From positions 124,001 through 188,000 of the forward strand of contig CALADI010000048.1 in the NCBI GenBank assembly GCA_937890525.1: 64,000 nucleotides of DNA, in the 5' to 3' direction. A model generated the notes under the pieces. That model was not told the origin of the DNA and made no database searches. It saw only the letters and a program-made list of their open reading frames with translations. Of this stretch, positions 51,843 through 60,394 are shown in pieces. Position 1 is the stretch's first letter; every line of letters begins with the position of its first letter. The position numbers were made by a program, and so were the translations under genes. The stretch is from an uncultured Clostridia bacterium. Its GTDB lineage: Bacteria > Bacillota > Clostridia > Oscillospirales > Oscillospiraceae.

Positions 51843-51876
51843 AAAAGCCGGTGCCTGATTCTGGGCACCGGCTTTT
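51843..51876 (+). terminator. aminotransferase terminator
   Basis: AAAAGCCGGTGCC and GGCACCGGCTTTT around eight bases. Confidence 0.92.
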
Positions 51877-51899
51877 GGACATTGTTCACGGTTTATTCA

Positions 51900-51928
51900 T
51901 TGCATTCACCATTTTTATCCACTATAAT
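51900..51928 (+). promoter_or_regulatory. esterase promoter
   Basis: TTGCAT (51900-51905) and TATAAT (51923-51928), spacer 17. Confidence 0.78.
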
Positions 51929-51958
51929 GACAGCATTCCATAGAAGGGGGCGGCTTTC

Positions 51959-52975
51959 ATGAGACACGAAATGCTGACGCTGAATGAAGAACGCAATGTA
52001 ACGCTGGAGTGCTATTTGCAGGAGGTGACGGGGCGTGCGGCCCGGACGCCCAAGCGCCCTGCCATTGTGATCCTGCCCGGCGGGGGATACCACTACTGTT
52101 CCGACCGGGAGGCCGACCCGGTGGCTGCCGCCTATGGGCACTACGGGTTTCAGACCTTTGTCCTGCGCTACAGCGTGGGGGAGCACCGGATCTGGCCCAA
52201 CCCCCTCAACGATTTCGATCAGGCCATGGCGCTGATCCGGGAACGGGCGGAGGAATGGGGCATCTACCCGGACAAGATCGCCGTGATCGGCTTCTCTGCC
52301 GGCGGGCATCTGGCGGCCGCCGCTGCCACCATGTCCCGGAACCGCCCCAATGCGGCGATCCTTGCCTATCCCGCCGCCGGAGCGGACATCAAGAACTGCA
52401 ACCTCACCGCCCCGGATACCACCCGGTTCGTCAACGAGGATACCTGCCCCTGTTTCCTGTTCGCCACCAGAACCGACGAATTGGTCAGCGTGGACAACAC
52501 CATCGAGTTTACAGCGGCGCTGTCCAAGGCCAATGTGTCCTTCGAGAGCCACATCTACGCCTATGGCCCCCACGGGGTGTCCGTGTGCAATTCGGCGGTG
52601 CAGGATATGACTATCCCCATTTGCAGCCGCCTGCCCCGGTGGGTGGGCGACAGCGTGGAGTGGCTGAAGGATGTGCTGGGAGACTTTTCCGCCGGAGAGA
52701 TGACCCAGCCCCGGTGCGGTCACTACTTCACCGCAGACTGCGAGCCGACCCTGTCCGCTGGGTGCACCTTGGGATATCTGCTGAAGAAGCCCCAAGCGAT
52801 GGAGCTGCTGCTGCCTATGGTGCGTCAGGTGACCACCGGCATGGGGACTCCGGCAGAGGCGCTGCTGGACTGCGTGCAGAAATTGACCCTGCGGGCGGTG
52901 ATGCAGTTCGCCCGGTTCCCGGAGGAGGTCATCGATCAGGTGGACGCCCAGCTGCGCAAGATCCCCAACCCGTGA
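51959..52975 (+). CDS. alpha/beta hydrolase, esterase/lipase group
   Basis: A 338-residue cytoplasmic esterase-like protein. The oxyanion motif is VILPGGGYHYCSDRE, the nucleophile elbow VIGFSAGGHLAA, and Asp and His are plausibly in TRTDELV and YGPHGVSV. The first 250 residues resemble xylan-esterase/BD-FAE-type hydrolases; the last 85 or so form an extra helical tail of unknown role. ATG 51959 follows AAGGGGG. Substrate unknown. Confidence 0.85.
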   Translation: MRHEMLTLNEERNVTLECYLQEVTGRAARTPKRPAIVILPGGGYHYCSDREADPVAAAYGHYGFQTFVLRYSVGEHRIWPNPLNDFDQAMALIRERAEEWGIYPDKIAVIGFSAGGHLAAAAATMSRNRPNAAILAYPAAGADIKNCNLTAPDTTRFVNEDTCPCFLFATRTDELVSVDNTIEFTAALSKANVSFESHIYAYGPHGVSVCNSAVQDMTIPICSRLPRWVGDSVEWLKDVLGDFSAGEMTQPRCGHYFTADCEPTLSAGCTLGYLLKKPQAMELLLPMVRQVTTGMGTPAEALLDCVQKLTLRAVMQFARFPEEVIDQVDAQLRKIPNP

Positions 52976-52993
52976 TCAGAAAAAGAGACAGAA

Positions 52994-53028
52994 ATTCCCC
53001 CTGTACGCATCCTGCGTACAGGGGGAAT
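52994..53028. terminator. 16-bp perfect hairpin between convergent genes
   Basis: ATTCCCCCTGTACGCA and TGCGTACAGGGGGAAT around TCC. The T-run is absent on the + side; on the - side TTTCTG follows. Probably a shared terminator. Confidence 0.7.
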
Positions 53029-53043
53029 CGTAGGTTATGGGGG

Positions 53044-53121
53044 TCAATCGCTGCTGTCCAGCAGCTCCCGCAGCCGGTCGAGGAAAGCTTCTTCCCCGAA
53101 GGTGTTGATCTTGAAGAACAT
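53044..53121 (-). CDS. possible 25-residue small protein
   Basis: ATG 53121 to TGA 53044, 20 bases after tldE on the same strand, with AGGCGG about 10 bases upstream. The product is acidic and amphipathic (EEAFLDRLRELLDSSD). It has typical host codon use, no known family, and ends shortly before the shared hairpin. It may be a real small protein or the remnant of one. Confidence 0.35.
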   Translation of the reverse strand: MFFKINTFGEEAFLDRLRELLDSSD

Positions 53122-53141
53122 GGCTTGACTGCCGCCTGCGG

Positions 53142-54458
53142 TTACTTGCCGGAGACGCTGACCTGAGTGAACAGGATCTCCGGTGCGCCGAAGTCCGACA
53201 CAGCGCCGAACTCCACCTTGTCGGAGATGGCGTCCACCTTCTTCAGCATTTGGAAGAAGTTGTCCGCGATGGTGATGTTCTTCACCGGGCGGGTCTTTTT
53301 GCCGCCTTCCACCAGATAGCCCTCCGCCTGAAGGGAGAAGTCGCCGGACTGGACATTGGCACCGGCGTGCAGACCGTTCAGGGCGGTGATGTACAGACCG
53401 CTGTCCAGTTTGGCAAGCAGCTGCTCTGCGGTCAGTTCGCCGGGAGCGAAGTACAGACCCTTGGGCTCGATGAACTTGGCATCGGCGGCGTTGCCGGTGG
53501 TCTGGCGGTCCATCAGCTTGGCATACATCCGGTTGTACAGCAGGGTCTTGAGCTGACCCTTTTCGATGACATTCTTGGCATAGACCGCCACGCCCTCTCC
53601 GTCGAAGGGGCAGTGGAGGAACTTGCCGGGGTAGAAGGGATCATCCACCAGCGTGACCAGAGGGCTGGCGACTTCCTGCCCTTCTTTGCCTGCCAGCAGG
53701 CTGGTCTTGAGGTAGGCGCTGCGGGCGGAGAAAACATCGGCGTAGGTTTCCAGCAGGTCCCGCAGAGCGCCGCTGGCGATGATGATGTTGTATTTGCCGG
53801 AGTCCACAGGTTCAGCGCCCAGCTTGCTCAGGGCACCGGTCACGGTCTTATCCACCGTGGTCTGGGGATCTTCTGCATCGGTTCTGACCACCCGGTAGTC
53901 GTCGGCGGCATCCTCGCCGTCCTTAACCCCGGCGGAGACCACCCGGAACACGATGGAGCAGCCGTAGTCCAGATCCAGACCGGCGGAATTCATCATGGCC
54001 GAGGTGAAGCGCATCCCCTGCACGGCGCATTGGGTGCCGTCCACCACTTTGTCCGAAGCGGCGTAAGTCCTGCGCTGCAGATCCATGGCCTGTTCCTTCA
54101 TCTCATCGGTGGCGGGCAGGTCTGCGGCACGGTCGTCGGTGGACCGGTAGGATTCCGAACCGGGGAACAGCCCCAGCGTGTCCGCATCGTCGATGACACC
54201 GGCGTTGGCGCAGGCGGTGGCAACCAGTTCGGCGGCAGCGGCGGGATCGATCAGGTCGCTGGTGGCATAGCCGGAGCGGCCGTCCTTGACGCAGCGCACC
54301 TCCATGGTGCCGGAATTGGAATAGGTAACGGAGGAGATCTCGTCCTTCAGCGCTTCGGCGCCGGCGCTCTCCCGGGCGGAGAGGCTGATCTCATAATCCT
54401 GAACGCCGTATTCGGCGGCAGCCCGAGCGACTGCCTCTTTGATGGCTTGGGTATTCAT
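53142..54458 (-). CDS. TldE/PmbA-family metallopeptidase subunit
   Basis: A 438-residue TldE (PmbA) homologue, the non-catalytic-looking partner of TldD. Features are the VRCVKDGRSGYATS segment, SGDFSLQAEGYLVEGGK and the IADNFFQMLKKV tail. TldD/TldE heterodimers are cytoplasmic zinc proteases that trim unfolded or modified peptides, including bacteriocin precursors. It is 16 bases after tldD in the same operon. Confidence 0.92.
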   Translation of the reverse strand: MNTQAIKEAVARAAAEYGVQDYEISLSARESAGAEALKDEISSVTYSNSGTMEVRCVKDGRSGYATSDLIDPAAAAELVATACANAGVIDDADTLGLFPGSESYRSTDDRAADLPATDEMKEQAMDLQRRTYAASDKVVDGTQCAVQGMRFTSAMMNSAGLDLDYGCSIVFRVVSAGVKDGEDAADDYRVVRTDAEDPQTTVDKTVTGALSKLGAEPVDSGKYNIIIASGALRDLLETYADVFSARSAYLKTSLLAGKEGQEVASPLVTLVDDPFYPGKFLHCPFDGEGVAVYAKNVIEKGQLKTLLYNRMYAKLMDRQTTGNAADAKFIEPKGLYFAPGELTAEQLLAKLDSGLYITALNGLHAGANVQSGDFSLQAEGYLVEGGKKTRPVKNITIADNFFQMLKKVDAISDKVEFGAVSDFGAPEILFTQVSVSGK

Positions 54459-54474
54459 GGTTCATGCTCCTTTC

Positions 54475-55860
54475 TCACGCCTGACCGCCCACGGTGATCC
54501 GGCTGACCCGCAGCAGGGGCTGACCCACATCCGTGGGGACGCTGCCGCTGGAGGAGCCGCACATACCCTGTGCAGTCGCAAGATTCTGACCCACCATATC
54601 GATGTTCTGGATGACCTCGCTGCCGGTGCCGATGAGGCTGGCGCCCCGGACAGGCTCGCAGATCTTGCCGTTGCGGATCAGATAGCCCTCCCGCACGGCG
54701 AAGTTGAATGCGCCGGTAAAGGGCTGGACGCTGCCGCCGCCCATGGCTGCGGCGTAGATGCCGTACTCGATGGAGGAGATGATGTCCTCGTTCTTGTCCG
54801 GGCCGTTGGCGATGAAGGTGTTGGTCATCCGGGAGGTGGTCTCGTAGGAGTAGTCCTGACGGCGGCCGGAGGCGGTGTGGGGCATATTCATCCGCCGGGA
54901 GCCAAGCCGGTCGATCATATAGGACTTGAGCACGCCGTTCTCAATGAGCACCCGGCGCTGCATGGGGTTGCCCTCGTCGTCGATGTTGCACGAACCCCAT
55001 GCGTTGGGGATGGTGCCGTCGTCGATGGCGGTGACCTTGGGGTTGGCGATCTGCTGACCCAGCTTGCCCGCCATCTGGCTCATGCCGGTGCCCACGCTGG
55101 ACGCTTCCAGAGAGTGACCGCAGGCCTCGTGGAAGATGACACCGCCGAAGCCGTTCTCGATGGCCACGGGCATGGTGCCGGAGGGGCAGGGGACGGCGCG
55201 CAGGTTCACCAGTGCCTGACGGGCGGCTTCTGCGCCGATGGATTCGGGGCTGATCTGGTCGAACAGCTCCAGACCCATGCTCCGTCCGGGGGAGGAGCTG
55301 CCCTCTTGGTTCTCGGTGCCGTTGGATGCCACGGCAGAGACGCTCATCCGGGTGCGGATCTGCCGGTCGGAGGTGTACAACCCATCGGAATTGGCAACGG
55401 TAAAGGACTTCTCCATGGCCAGCAGCGCACCGCTGACCTGAATGATCTTGTCACTTGCTTCGTAGGCTTTGGCGCAGGCGCTGCGCAGCAGATCGGCTCT
55501 GACCTTGGCGGGCACCGTGGAGGGCACCGAGGTGATGGGGTGGATGTTGGGGTTGATCCGCTCCACCAGCGCAAAGTCCGGGATCCGGTCCACCGGGGAG
55601 CCCACCGCCTGTGCCACCCGCTGGGCGCAGGCACGCAGCCCGGAGGGGCTCAGGTCGGTGGTGGAGGCAAAGTAGGTTCTGGTGCCCACGAAGCCCCGGA
55701 TGCCCACACCGCTGATGACACGGTCGGACACCGTCTCGATCCGGCGGTCGGAATAGCCGATGCGGTTGTTCTTGGAATGCTCAGCGAAGACTTCCACGAA
55801 ATCTGCACCGCCGTGCAGCACGATGGAGATCAGCTCTGACATGGTTTTTTGATCCAGCAT
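54475..55860 (-). CDS. TldD-family zinc metallopeptidase
   Basis: A 461-residue TldD homologue. The zinc-binding HExxxH motif is present as FHEACGH, followed by the glycine-rich ASSVGTGM; the C-terminal GAFNFAVREGYLI and LIGTGSEVIQNID are typical. It should form a heterodimeric peptidase with TldE encoded next. ATG 55860 follows AAAGGACTG. No bacteriocin or modified-peptide precursor is recognised nearby. Confidence 0.94.
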   Translation of the reverse strand: MLDQKTMSELISIVLHGGADFVEVFAEHSKNNRIGYSDRRIETVSDRVISGVGIRGFVGTRTYFASTTDLSPSGLRACAQRVAQAVGSPVDRIPDFALVERINPNIHPITSVPSTVPAKVRADLLRSACAKAYEASDKIIQVSGALLAMEKSFTVANSDGLYTSDRQIRTRMSVSAVASNGTENQEGSSSPGRSMGLELFDQISPESIGAEAARQALVNLRAVPCPSGTMPVAIENGFGGVIFHEACGHSLEASSVGTGMSQMAGKLGQQIANPKVTAIDDGTIPNAWGSCNIDDEGNPMQRRVLIENGVLKSYMIDRLGSRRMNMPHTASGRRQDYSYETTSRMTNTFIANGPDKNEDIISSIEYGIYAAAMGGGSVQPFTGAFNFAVREGYLIRNGKICEPVRGASLIGTGSEVIQNIDMVGQNLATAQGMCGSSSGSVPTDVGQPLLRVSRITVGGQA

Positions 55861-55894
55861 AGAAACAGTCCTTTCTCTCGGGATATATGGTTCA

Positions 55895-55923
55895 AATATA
55901 GCATAGCTGCGGCTGGGTATCAA
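55895..55923 (-). promoter_or_regulatory. tldD-tldE promoter
   Basis: On the minus strand TTGATA (55918-55923) and TATATT (55895-55900), spacer 17. Confidence 0.78.
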
Positions 55924-56030
55924 GAGCGGAAATGAAAAATTTTAGCAGGAACTTGACGCCTTTCCTGCATTGAGAAGGATGCCAACTGCCTGCACCTCGT
56001 GAGATGGATGAAAAATAGTTCGTAAAAACA

Positions 56031-56067
56031 GGAAAATCCCCGCAGTTCCCAATGGAACTGCGGGGAT
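56031..56067 (-). terminator. nagA operon terminator
   Basis: Perfect 14-bp stem (ATCCCCGCAGTTCC with its complement) around CAAT, followed on the minus strand by TTTTCC. Confidence 0.88.
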
Positions 56068-56125
56068 GATAGGAGATGGTTCGTGCAGGAATGCAGGCGC
56101 GATGCTGCATTCTTGATCGGAGGAG

Positions 56126-57253
56126 TTAGACCTCCTGACCTGCCAAGAACACCCGGCGGGTGGCATAGCGGCTGGTGCAGACCAAGAAGTCTGCGGTCTT
56201 GCCGGTGGCGATGGAGCCCACCTGATCCTCCACACCCAGCGCACAGGCGGGGTTGTAGGTGGCGGCCTTGATCACATCTTCCTCCCGGATCTGCCAGCGC
56301 AGGCAGTTGAGCATGCACTGGTACAGGTTGGTGGCGGAGCAGGCGATGGTGCCGTCAGCCAGCTTGCCCACGCCGTCGCGCAGCCATGCGGACTGACCGC
56401 CCAGATCGAACTGAGCGCCGTCGGGCAGACCGGCGCAGCGGCCGGAGTCGGACACGAGGATCATTCTGCCGGGGAACATGGTAAAGCCCAGCCGCACGGC
56501 GGCGGGGTGGATGTGGATGCCGTCGCAGATGATCTCTGCCCGGACATTGGGGTTCTCGGATGCGGCGGGGATGACGCCGGGGGCACGGTGGGTGATGCCG
56601 GGCATGGCGTTGTACAGGTGGGTCAGATGGGTGACGCCTGCATCCACGGCAGCCTTGGCGTGGTCGTAGTCCGAATCGGTGTGGGCGATGGACACGGTGC
56701 ACAGCTTGCTGGCCTGACGGACGAAGTCCTCAGCGCCGGGCAGCTCGGGAGCCACATCCACAATGCGGATCAGACCGCCGCAGTCGTTGTACAGCTTCTG
56801 GAAGCCCTCAAAATCCGGATCCTTCAGGTAGTCGGCGTTCTGAGCGCCCTTCTTCTTGTAGGAGAAATAGGGACCTTCCATCTGAATGCCCCGCAGCACA
56901 GAGCAGCCTTCGGGCTTCTCGTCTGCCAGACGGCGGGCGGTGGCGAAGGCCTTGCCCAGAGTGCCGTAGTCCAGAGTCATGGATGCAGGGGCGAAGGAGG
57001 TGATGCCGCAGGACAGGTAGTACCGGGCCATGGCCACCAGACCCTCGTAATCTCCGTCGGAGAAGTCGTGGTTGGTGTTGCCGTGGCTGTGTACCTCGAT
57101 CAGACCGGGGATCACGGTGGCACCGCCCAGATCCACGGCGTCCTCGGGGACGGTGTCGGGGAGGATGGCGCCGAACTTGCCGTCTACCACCTCAAAGGCA
57201 CCGGTATGGAACTGGAAATCATCGGTAAAAATTCTGGCGTTCTTATAAAACAT
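56126..57253 (-). CDS. nagA: N-acetylglucosamine-6-phosphate deacetylase
   Basis: A 375-residue amidohydrolase that makes glucosamine-6-phosphate and acetate. The metal and substrate residues are visible in EVHSHGN, the SIAHTDSDYDHA and VTHLTHLYNAMPG blocks, and the catalytic Asp in LVSDSGRCAG. ATG 57253 has AAAGGAAG upstream. It is 28 bases after the ROK gene. It takes the GlcNAc-6-phosphate released by MurQ and possibly that made by the ROK kinase. nagB is not in the window. Confidence 0.96.
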   Translation of the reverse strand: MFYKNARIFTDDFQFHTGAFEVVDGKFGAILPDTVPEDAVDLGGATVIPGLIEVHSHGNTNHDFSDGDYEGLVAMARYYLSCGITSFAPASMTLDYGTLGKAFATARRLADEKPEGCSVLRGIQMEGPYFSYKKKGAQNADYLKDPDFEGFQKLYNDCGGLIRIVDVAPELPGAEDFVRQASKLCTVSIAHTDSDYDHAKAAVDAGVTHLTHLYNAMPGITHRAPGVIPAASENPNVRAEIICDGIHIHPAAVRLGFTMFPGRMILVSDSGRCAGLPDGAQFDLGGQSAWLRDGVGKLADGTIACSATNLYQCMLNCLRWQIREEDVIKAATYNPACALGVEDQVGSIATGKTADFLVCTSRYATRRVFLAGQEV

Positions 57254-57281
57254 GGGATTCCGCTTCCTTTCTTTGATGCGC

Positions 57282-58661
57282 TTAGCGCAGCTCCGGCAGG
57301 CTGGCAGCAGCCACAGCCTGACCCACCCGGCGGGTGTTCTCGTCGGGGGCAATGATCTCGCACTTCTTAGCCAGCTCGGGGAATTCGTCGGCCAGCACCT
57401 TGTTGGAGACTTCGAGAATCATGTCGCCGCCCTTGCCGGACAGCACACGGCCCATGCACATCAGATGCTCGATGTCGTAGAAGTGGGAGTACTGCACCAC
57501 GGCGTAGGCGAGGTATACGCCGATGTCGTGGAAGATCTTCTGAGCACGCTCATCATCGGCCTCCATCAGACCCTGCACCACCTTCAGCTTCTGGGCGGGA
57601 GCAAGCTCGGGATCCAGCTCGATGCCGGCACGGGGGGCCAGCTTGATGACGGCGTCCTGAGAGAAATACTTGCAGCCCACGCCGAAGTCGGTGGACCACT
57701 CGTCCTGCATGGCGTCGGGGCTCAGGTCAACGGGAGCGAAGGCCAGCTCGGAGATCCAGCCCTTCACATTCTTGTCCTTGTCCACATAGCCCACGGCCTC
57801 GGAGGTGCCCATGGCCAGACCCATGATGTTGCCCTTGTTCAGCCCCATGGCGCCAGCCAGAGCGGACACATCGCCGTCGTTGGCAACGACACAGGGCACA
57901 TCGCCGATCTCGGCGGCAGCCCGGTCGAACACGGTCTTGACCTCGTCCCAACGGCTGCGGGGCACCTTGTAGAAGATGCTGGAGATCATGGGAGCGTTGC
58001 CGATGAAGGTGCCGGCGGAGGATACGCCGATGGCGTCCACCCGGGGCATCTTGGAGGCGGCGGTCTTCAGGGCTTCTACGATGCCGTTGAACTGGTAGGT
58101 GGGATCCTCGTTCAGCTTGGGATACCAGACCACTTCCTCGGAGTAGACGCACTCGCCGTCGATCACAGCGGAAACTTTGCGGTCGGATCCGCCTGCGTCA
58201 AAGCCGATGCGGCAGCCGTCCAGATGACCGCCGATGGGCATGGACTGCTCGTTGGTCTCGGGGCAGGCATCCAGGGGCAGATCTACGATCTCCAGATGCT
58301 TTTCGTACAGCTTGAAGAAGAAGTCGTAGTCAAAGGCGCGCTCTCCGTTTTCAGAGTAAGCGTCCTTCAGCTTCTTGGCAATGTCGGAGCAGCCGCAGAT
58401 GGACACCCGGAAGCCGCCGATGGACCACAGCAGGAACTTCACATACCGCTCCACATAGCGGTAGTCCGCCTCTGCCATTTCGGGGGTGCCGTGGATGAAG
58501 GTGCGGTGGACGGAGACCTTGCCCTGATCCCGCTCAACGGCGATGGCAAGGGGCTTGTCCGCGCCCTTGAGGTATGCTTCGGACCATACGCCGAAGGGGA
58601 TGAAACCGGGGTCGAGGATGGGGATGTGCTTCATTTCGTAGTTAACGCCTAAGTACTGCAT
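57282..58661 (-). CDS. ROK-family protein with long N-terminal extension, possible amino-sugar kinase
   Basis: A 459-residue protein. Residues about 150-459 have ROK/ASKHA features: the phosphate-1 loop RIGFDAGGSDRKVSAV, VDAIGVSSAGTFIG, CVVANDGDVSALAGA and MGLAMGTSEAVGYV. The usual ROK zinc motif CxCGxxGC is not seen. The first 150 residues are an unrecognised extension. Being co-transcribed with nagA suggests it phosphorylates GlcNAc or a related sugar. ATG 58661 follows AAAGGAGG by 8 bases. Kinase activity is inferred. Confidence 0.8.
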   Translation of the reverse strand: MQYLGVNYEMKHIPILDPGFIPFGVWSEAYLKGADKPLAIAVERDQGKVSVHRTFIHGTPEMAEADYRYVERYVKFLLWSIGGFRVSICGCSDIAKKLKDAYSENGERAFDYDFFFKLYEKHLEIVDLPLDACPETNEQSMPIGGHLDGCRIGFDAGGSDRKVSAVIDGECVYSEEVVWYPKLNEDPTYQFNGIVEALKTAASKMPRVDAIGVSSAGTFIGNAPMISSIFYKVPRSRWDEVKTVFDRAAAEIGDVPCVVANDGDVSALAGAMGLNKGNIMGLAMGTSEAVGYVDKDKNVKGWISELAFAPVDLSPDAMQDEWSTDFGVGCKYFSQDAVIKLAPRAGIELDPELAPAQKLKVVQGLMEADDERAQKIFHDIGVYLAYAVVQYSHFYDIEHLMCMGRVLSGKGGDMILEVSNKVLADEFPELAKKCEIIAPDENTRRVGQAVAAASLPELR

Positions 58662-58718
58662 GATAATATCCTCCTTTGGTGGAACAATGTAGTGCGGATT
58701 GCACAAATTATCAATTAT

Positions 58719-58746
58719 ATTATACCACGATTAAGTCAATAAGCAA
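58719..58746 (-). promoter_or_regulatory. promoter of the ROK-nagA operon
   Basis: On the minus strand TTGCTT (58741-58746) and TATAAT (58719-58724), spacer 16. A second TATAAT overlaps (58714-58719), with TTGACT nearer, so the exact start is uncertain. Confidence 0.65.
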
Positions 58747-58785
58747 TATCAGAATCCACAAAGATGTTGCAGATATCGATGATAA

Positions 58786-58808
58786 ATGCCGCCCGGTGGG
58801 GGCGGCAT
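58786..58808 (-). terminator. terminator-like hairpin of the ferritin-like gene
   Basis: ATGCCGCCC and GGGCGGCAT with a short loop, then TTTATC on the minus strand; modest T-content. Confidence 0.5.
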
Positions 58809-58810
58809 TG

Positions 58811-59260
58811 TCACGGATTCTTCAGTTTCCCCATCAGCTCCAGGATCATGCGGCAATGCTCCTGCTCCTGATCCCGCAGCCGGGCGAACACATGACCGTA
58901 CTGGGGATCTGCGCTCCGGGCATCATAGGCCCGCATGGCACGGGTCTCCCGTCCGTAGCATTCCCTGAGGATCTTCTCCGGGGAACCGGAGATGGGGGGC
59001 ATATGGGGCAGAGGCTCCCGGCTGCCGGTGCTGATGGATCGCAGTCCCCGCAGGCAGGCGCAATGGGACTGCTCCTGCTGGCTCATCTGCCGCAGGATCG
59101 CCGCTTCCCGACCGGAAAACCGCCGGGCGAGCTGCAAATAGGTGGCGGCATCCTCCCACTCGGCGGCGATCAGCGAGGGCAGATCCGGTTCTTCGGCGCC
59201 GCCTGCCCCCCGAACCCGCTGCCAGACCCGCTGTGCCTGTACCTGATCGATTTGCTCCAA
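58811..59260 (-). CDS. ferritin-like di-iron domain protein
   Basis: A 149-residue four-helix protein. Glu/His ligands occur in the typical spacing: AAEWEDAATYLQLA, QQEQSHCACL, GRETRAMRAYDARS and DQEQEHCRMILEL. It resembles rubrerythrin-type ferritin-like proteins without a rubredoxin tail. Roles in peroxide reduction or iron handling are usual for the family. The TTG start at 59260 is chosen because AAGGAG is 8 bases upstream; a GTG three codons earlier abuts the site. Confidence 0.8.
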   Translation of the reverse strand: MEQIDQVQAQRVWQRVRGAGGAEEPDLPSLIAAEWEDAATYLQLARRFSGREAAILRQMSQQEQSHCACLRGLRSISTGSREPLPHMPPISGSPEKILRECYGRETRAMRAYDARSADPQYGHVFARLRDQEQEHCRMILELMGKLKNP

Positions 59261-59371
59261 ACGAATCACTCCTTTCCTTATCCAGTATAGCGGCATCGCC
59301 GGGTCGAATTTCGCCGGATGGGGTCGAAAGCCCCTTTTCCCCGAAAAAAAGATAGCATATTGCAAAAACTG

Positions 59372-59380
59372 TGTTATAAT
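59372..59380 (+). promoter_or_regulatory. extended -10 promoter of holB-ricT
   Basis: TGTTATAAT (extended -10) with only a poor -35 at the correct distance. Confidence 0.6.
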
Positions 59381-59415
59381 GAAATTCGTGAAAAGACAGC
59401 ATCAGGAGGGAGACT

Positions 59416-60366
59416 ATGGGATTTGATACGCTTTTGGGCAACGAACAGCTCAAGCAGAATTTGACGGCTGCCCGGGATCGGGACCGGTTCTCCCATTTCT
59501 ATCTGATCTGCGGCCCGGAAGGCTCCGGCAGGCATACCCTGGCGGATCTGCTGGCGGCAGCCATGCTGTGCACCGGAGCGGATGCCCCCTGTGGGGTGTG
59601 CCCCAGCTGCCGCAAGGTGCTGTCACACAGCCACCCGGACTATGTGACCGTGGACGATCCGGAGAAAGCCACCGTGCCGGTGGAGCTGATCCGTCAGGCC
59701 CGGGCGGATGTGTTCGTCCGTCCCAACGAGGGCAGGCGGAAGATCTACCTGTTCCCCCGGGCACAGGACATGGGCATCCCCGGTCAGAATGCCCTGCTGA
59801 AGGTGCTGGAAGAACCGCCGGAGTACGGTGCGTTCCTGCTGCTGACGGACAATCCCAACAAACTGCTGCCCACGGTGCGCTCCCGGTGTGTGGAGCTGAA
59901 GCTGCGCCCTCTGCCGCCGCAGATCTTGAGCCGGCGGCTGCGGCAGGAGTTCCCCGATGCCGATGATGGCAGCGTGGATGCAGCCATTGGGCGCAGCGGC
60001 GGCTATCTGGGCCAGGCAAGGCGCCTGCTTGCCGGGGAGCAGACCACCGCCGAGACACAGGGGTTCTGCAAGGCCTATGGGAGCCGGGATCCGCTGGCGC
60101 TGGTGGGGCTGCTGACCCCCATGGAAAAGTGGAAGCGGGACGCATTGATCCCGGAATTGGAGCGGTGGCTGGAACTGGTGGAGCGGGCATTGCTATGCCG
60201 CACCGGGGGCGCTGCCGATGCAGACGCCGTGAAGAAGCTGGCAGCCGGGCGCAGCGGTGCGGAACTGATGGCTGCGGTGGATGCGCTGCGCAAGGCCGTG
60301 GAGTACGCCCGGGGCAATGTGTCCTGCGCCGCGGTGTGCGGATGGCTGAGCTGGGCGCTTCGTTAA
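59416..60366 (+). CDS. holB: DNA polymerase III delta' subunit
   Basis: A 316-residue clamp-loader subunit. The nucleotide-site region is GPEGSGRHTL, lacking the Walker Lys as expected for delta'; the four-Cys zinc module is CTGADAPCGVCPSC; LLKVLEEPPEYGAFLLLTDN and TVRSRC (SRC motif) are diagnostic. AGGAGGG precedes ATG 59416. It is followed by ricT, as in Bacillus. Confidence 0.95.
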   Translation: MGFDTLLGNEQLKQNLTAARDRDRFSHFYLICGPEGSGRHTLADLLAAAMLCTGADAPCGVCPSCRKVLSHSHPDYVTVDDPEKATVPVELIRQARADVFVRPNEGRRKIYLFPRAQDMGIPGQNALLKVLEEPPEYGAFLLLTDNPNKLLPTVRSRCVELKLRPLPPQILSRRLRQEFPDADDGSVDAAIGRSGGYLGQARRLLAGEQTTAETQGFCKAYGSRDPLALVGLLTPMEKWKRDALIPELERWLELVERALLCRTGGAADADAVKKLAAGRSGAELMAAVDALRKAVEYARGNVSCAAVCGWLSWALR

Positions 60367-60394
60367 ATATGTGACCAATATGAAGGAGAATATC

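Noticed and set aside
53142..55860. Bacteriocin or modified-peptide biosynthesis cluster around TldD/TldE
   Set aside because: No precursor peptide, radical SAM, cyclodehydratase or dedicated exporter adjoins the pair; TldD/TldE are common housekeeping genes.
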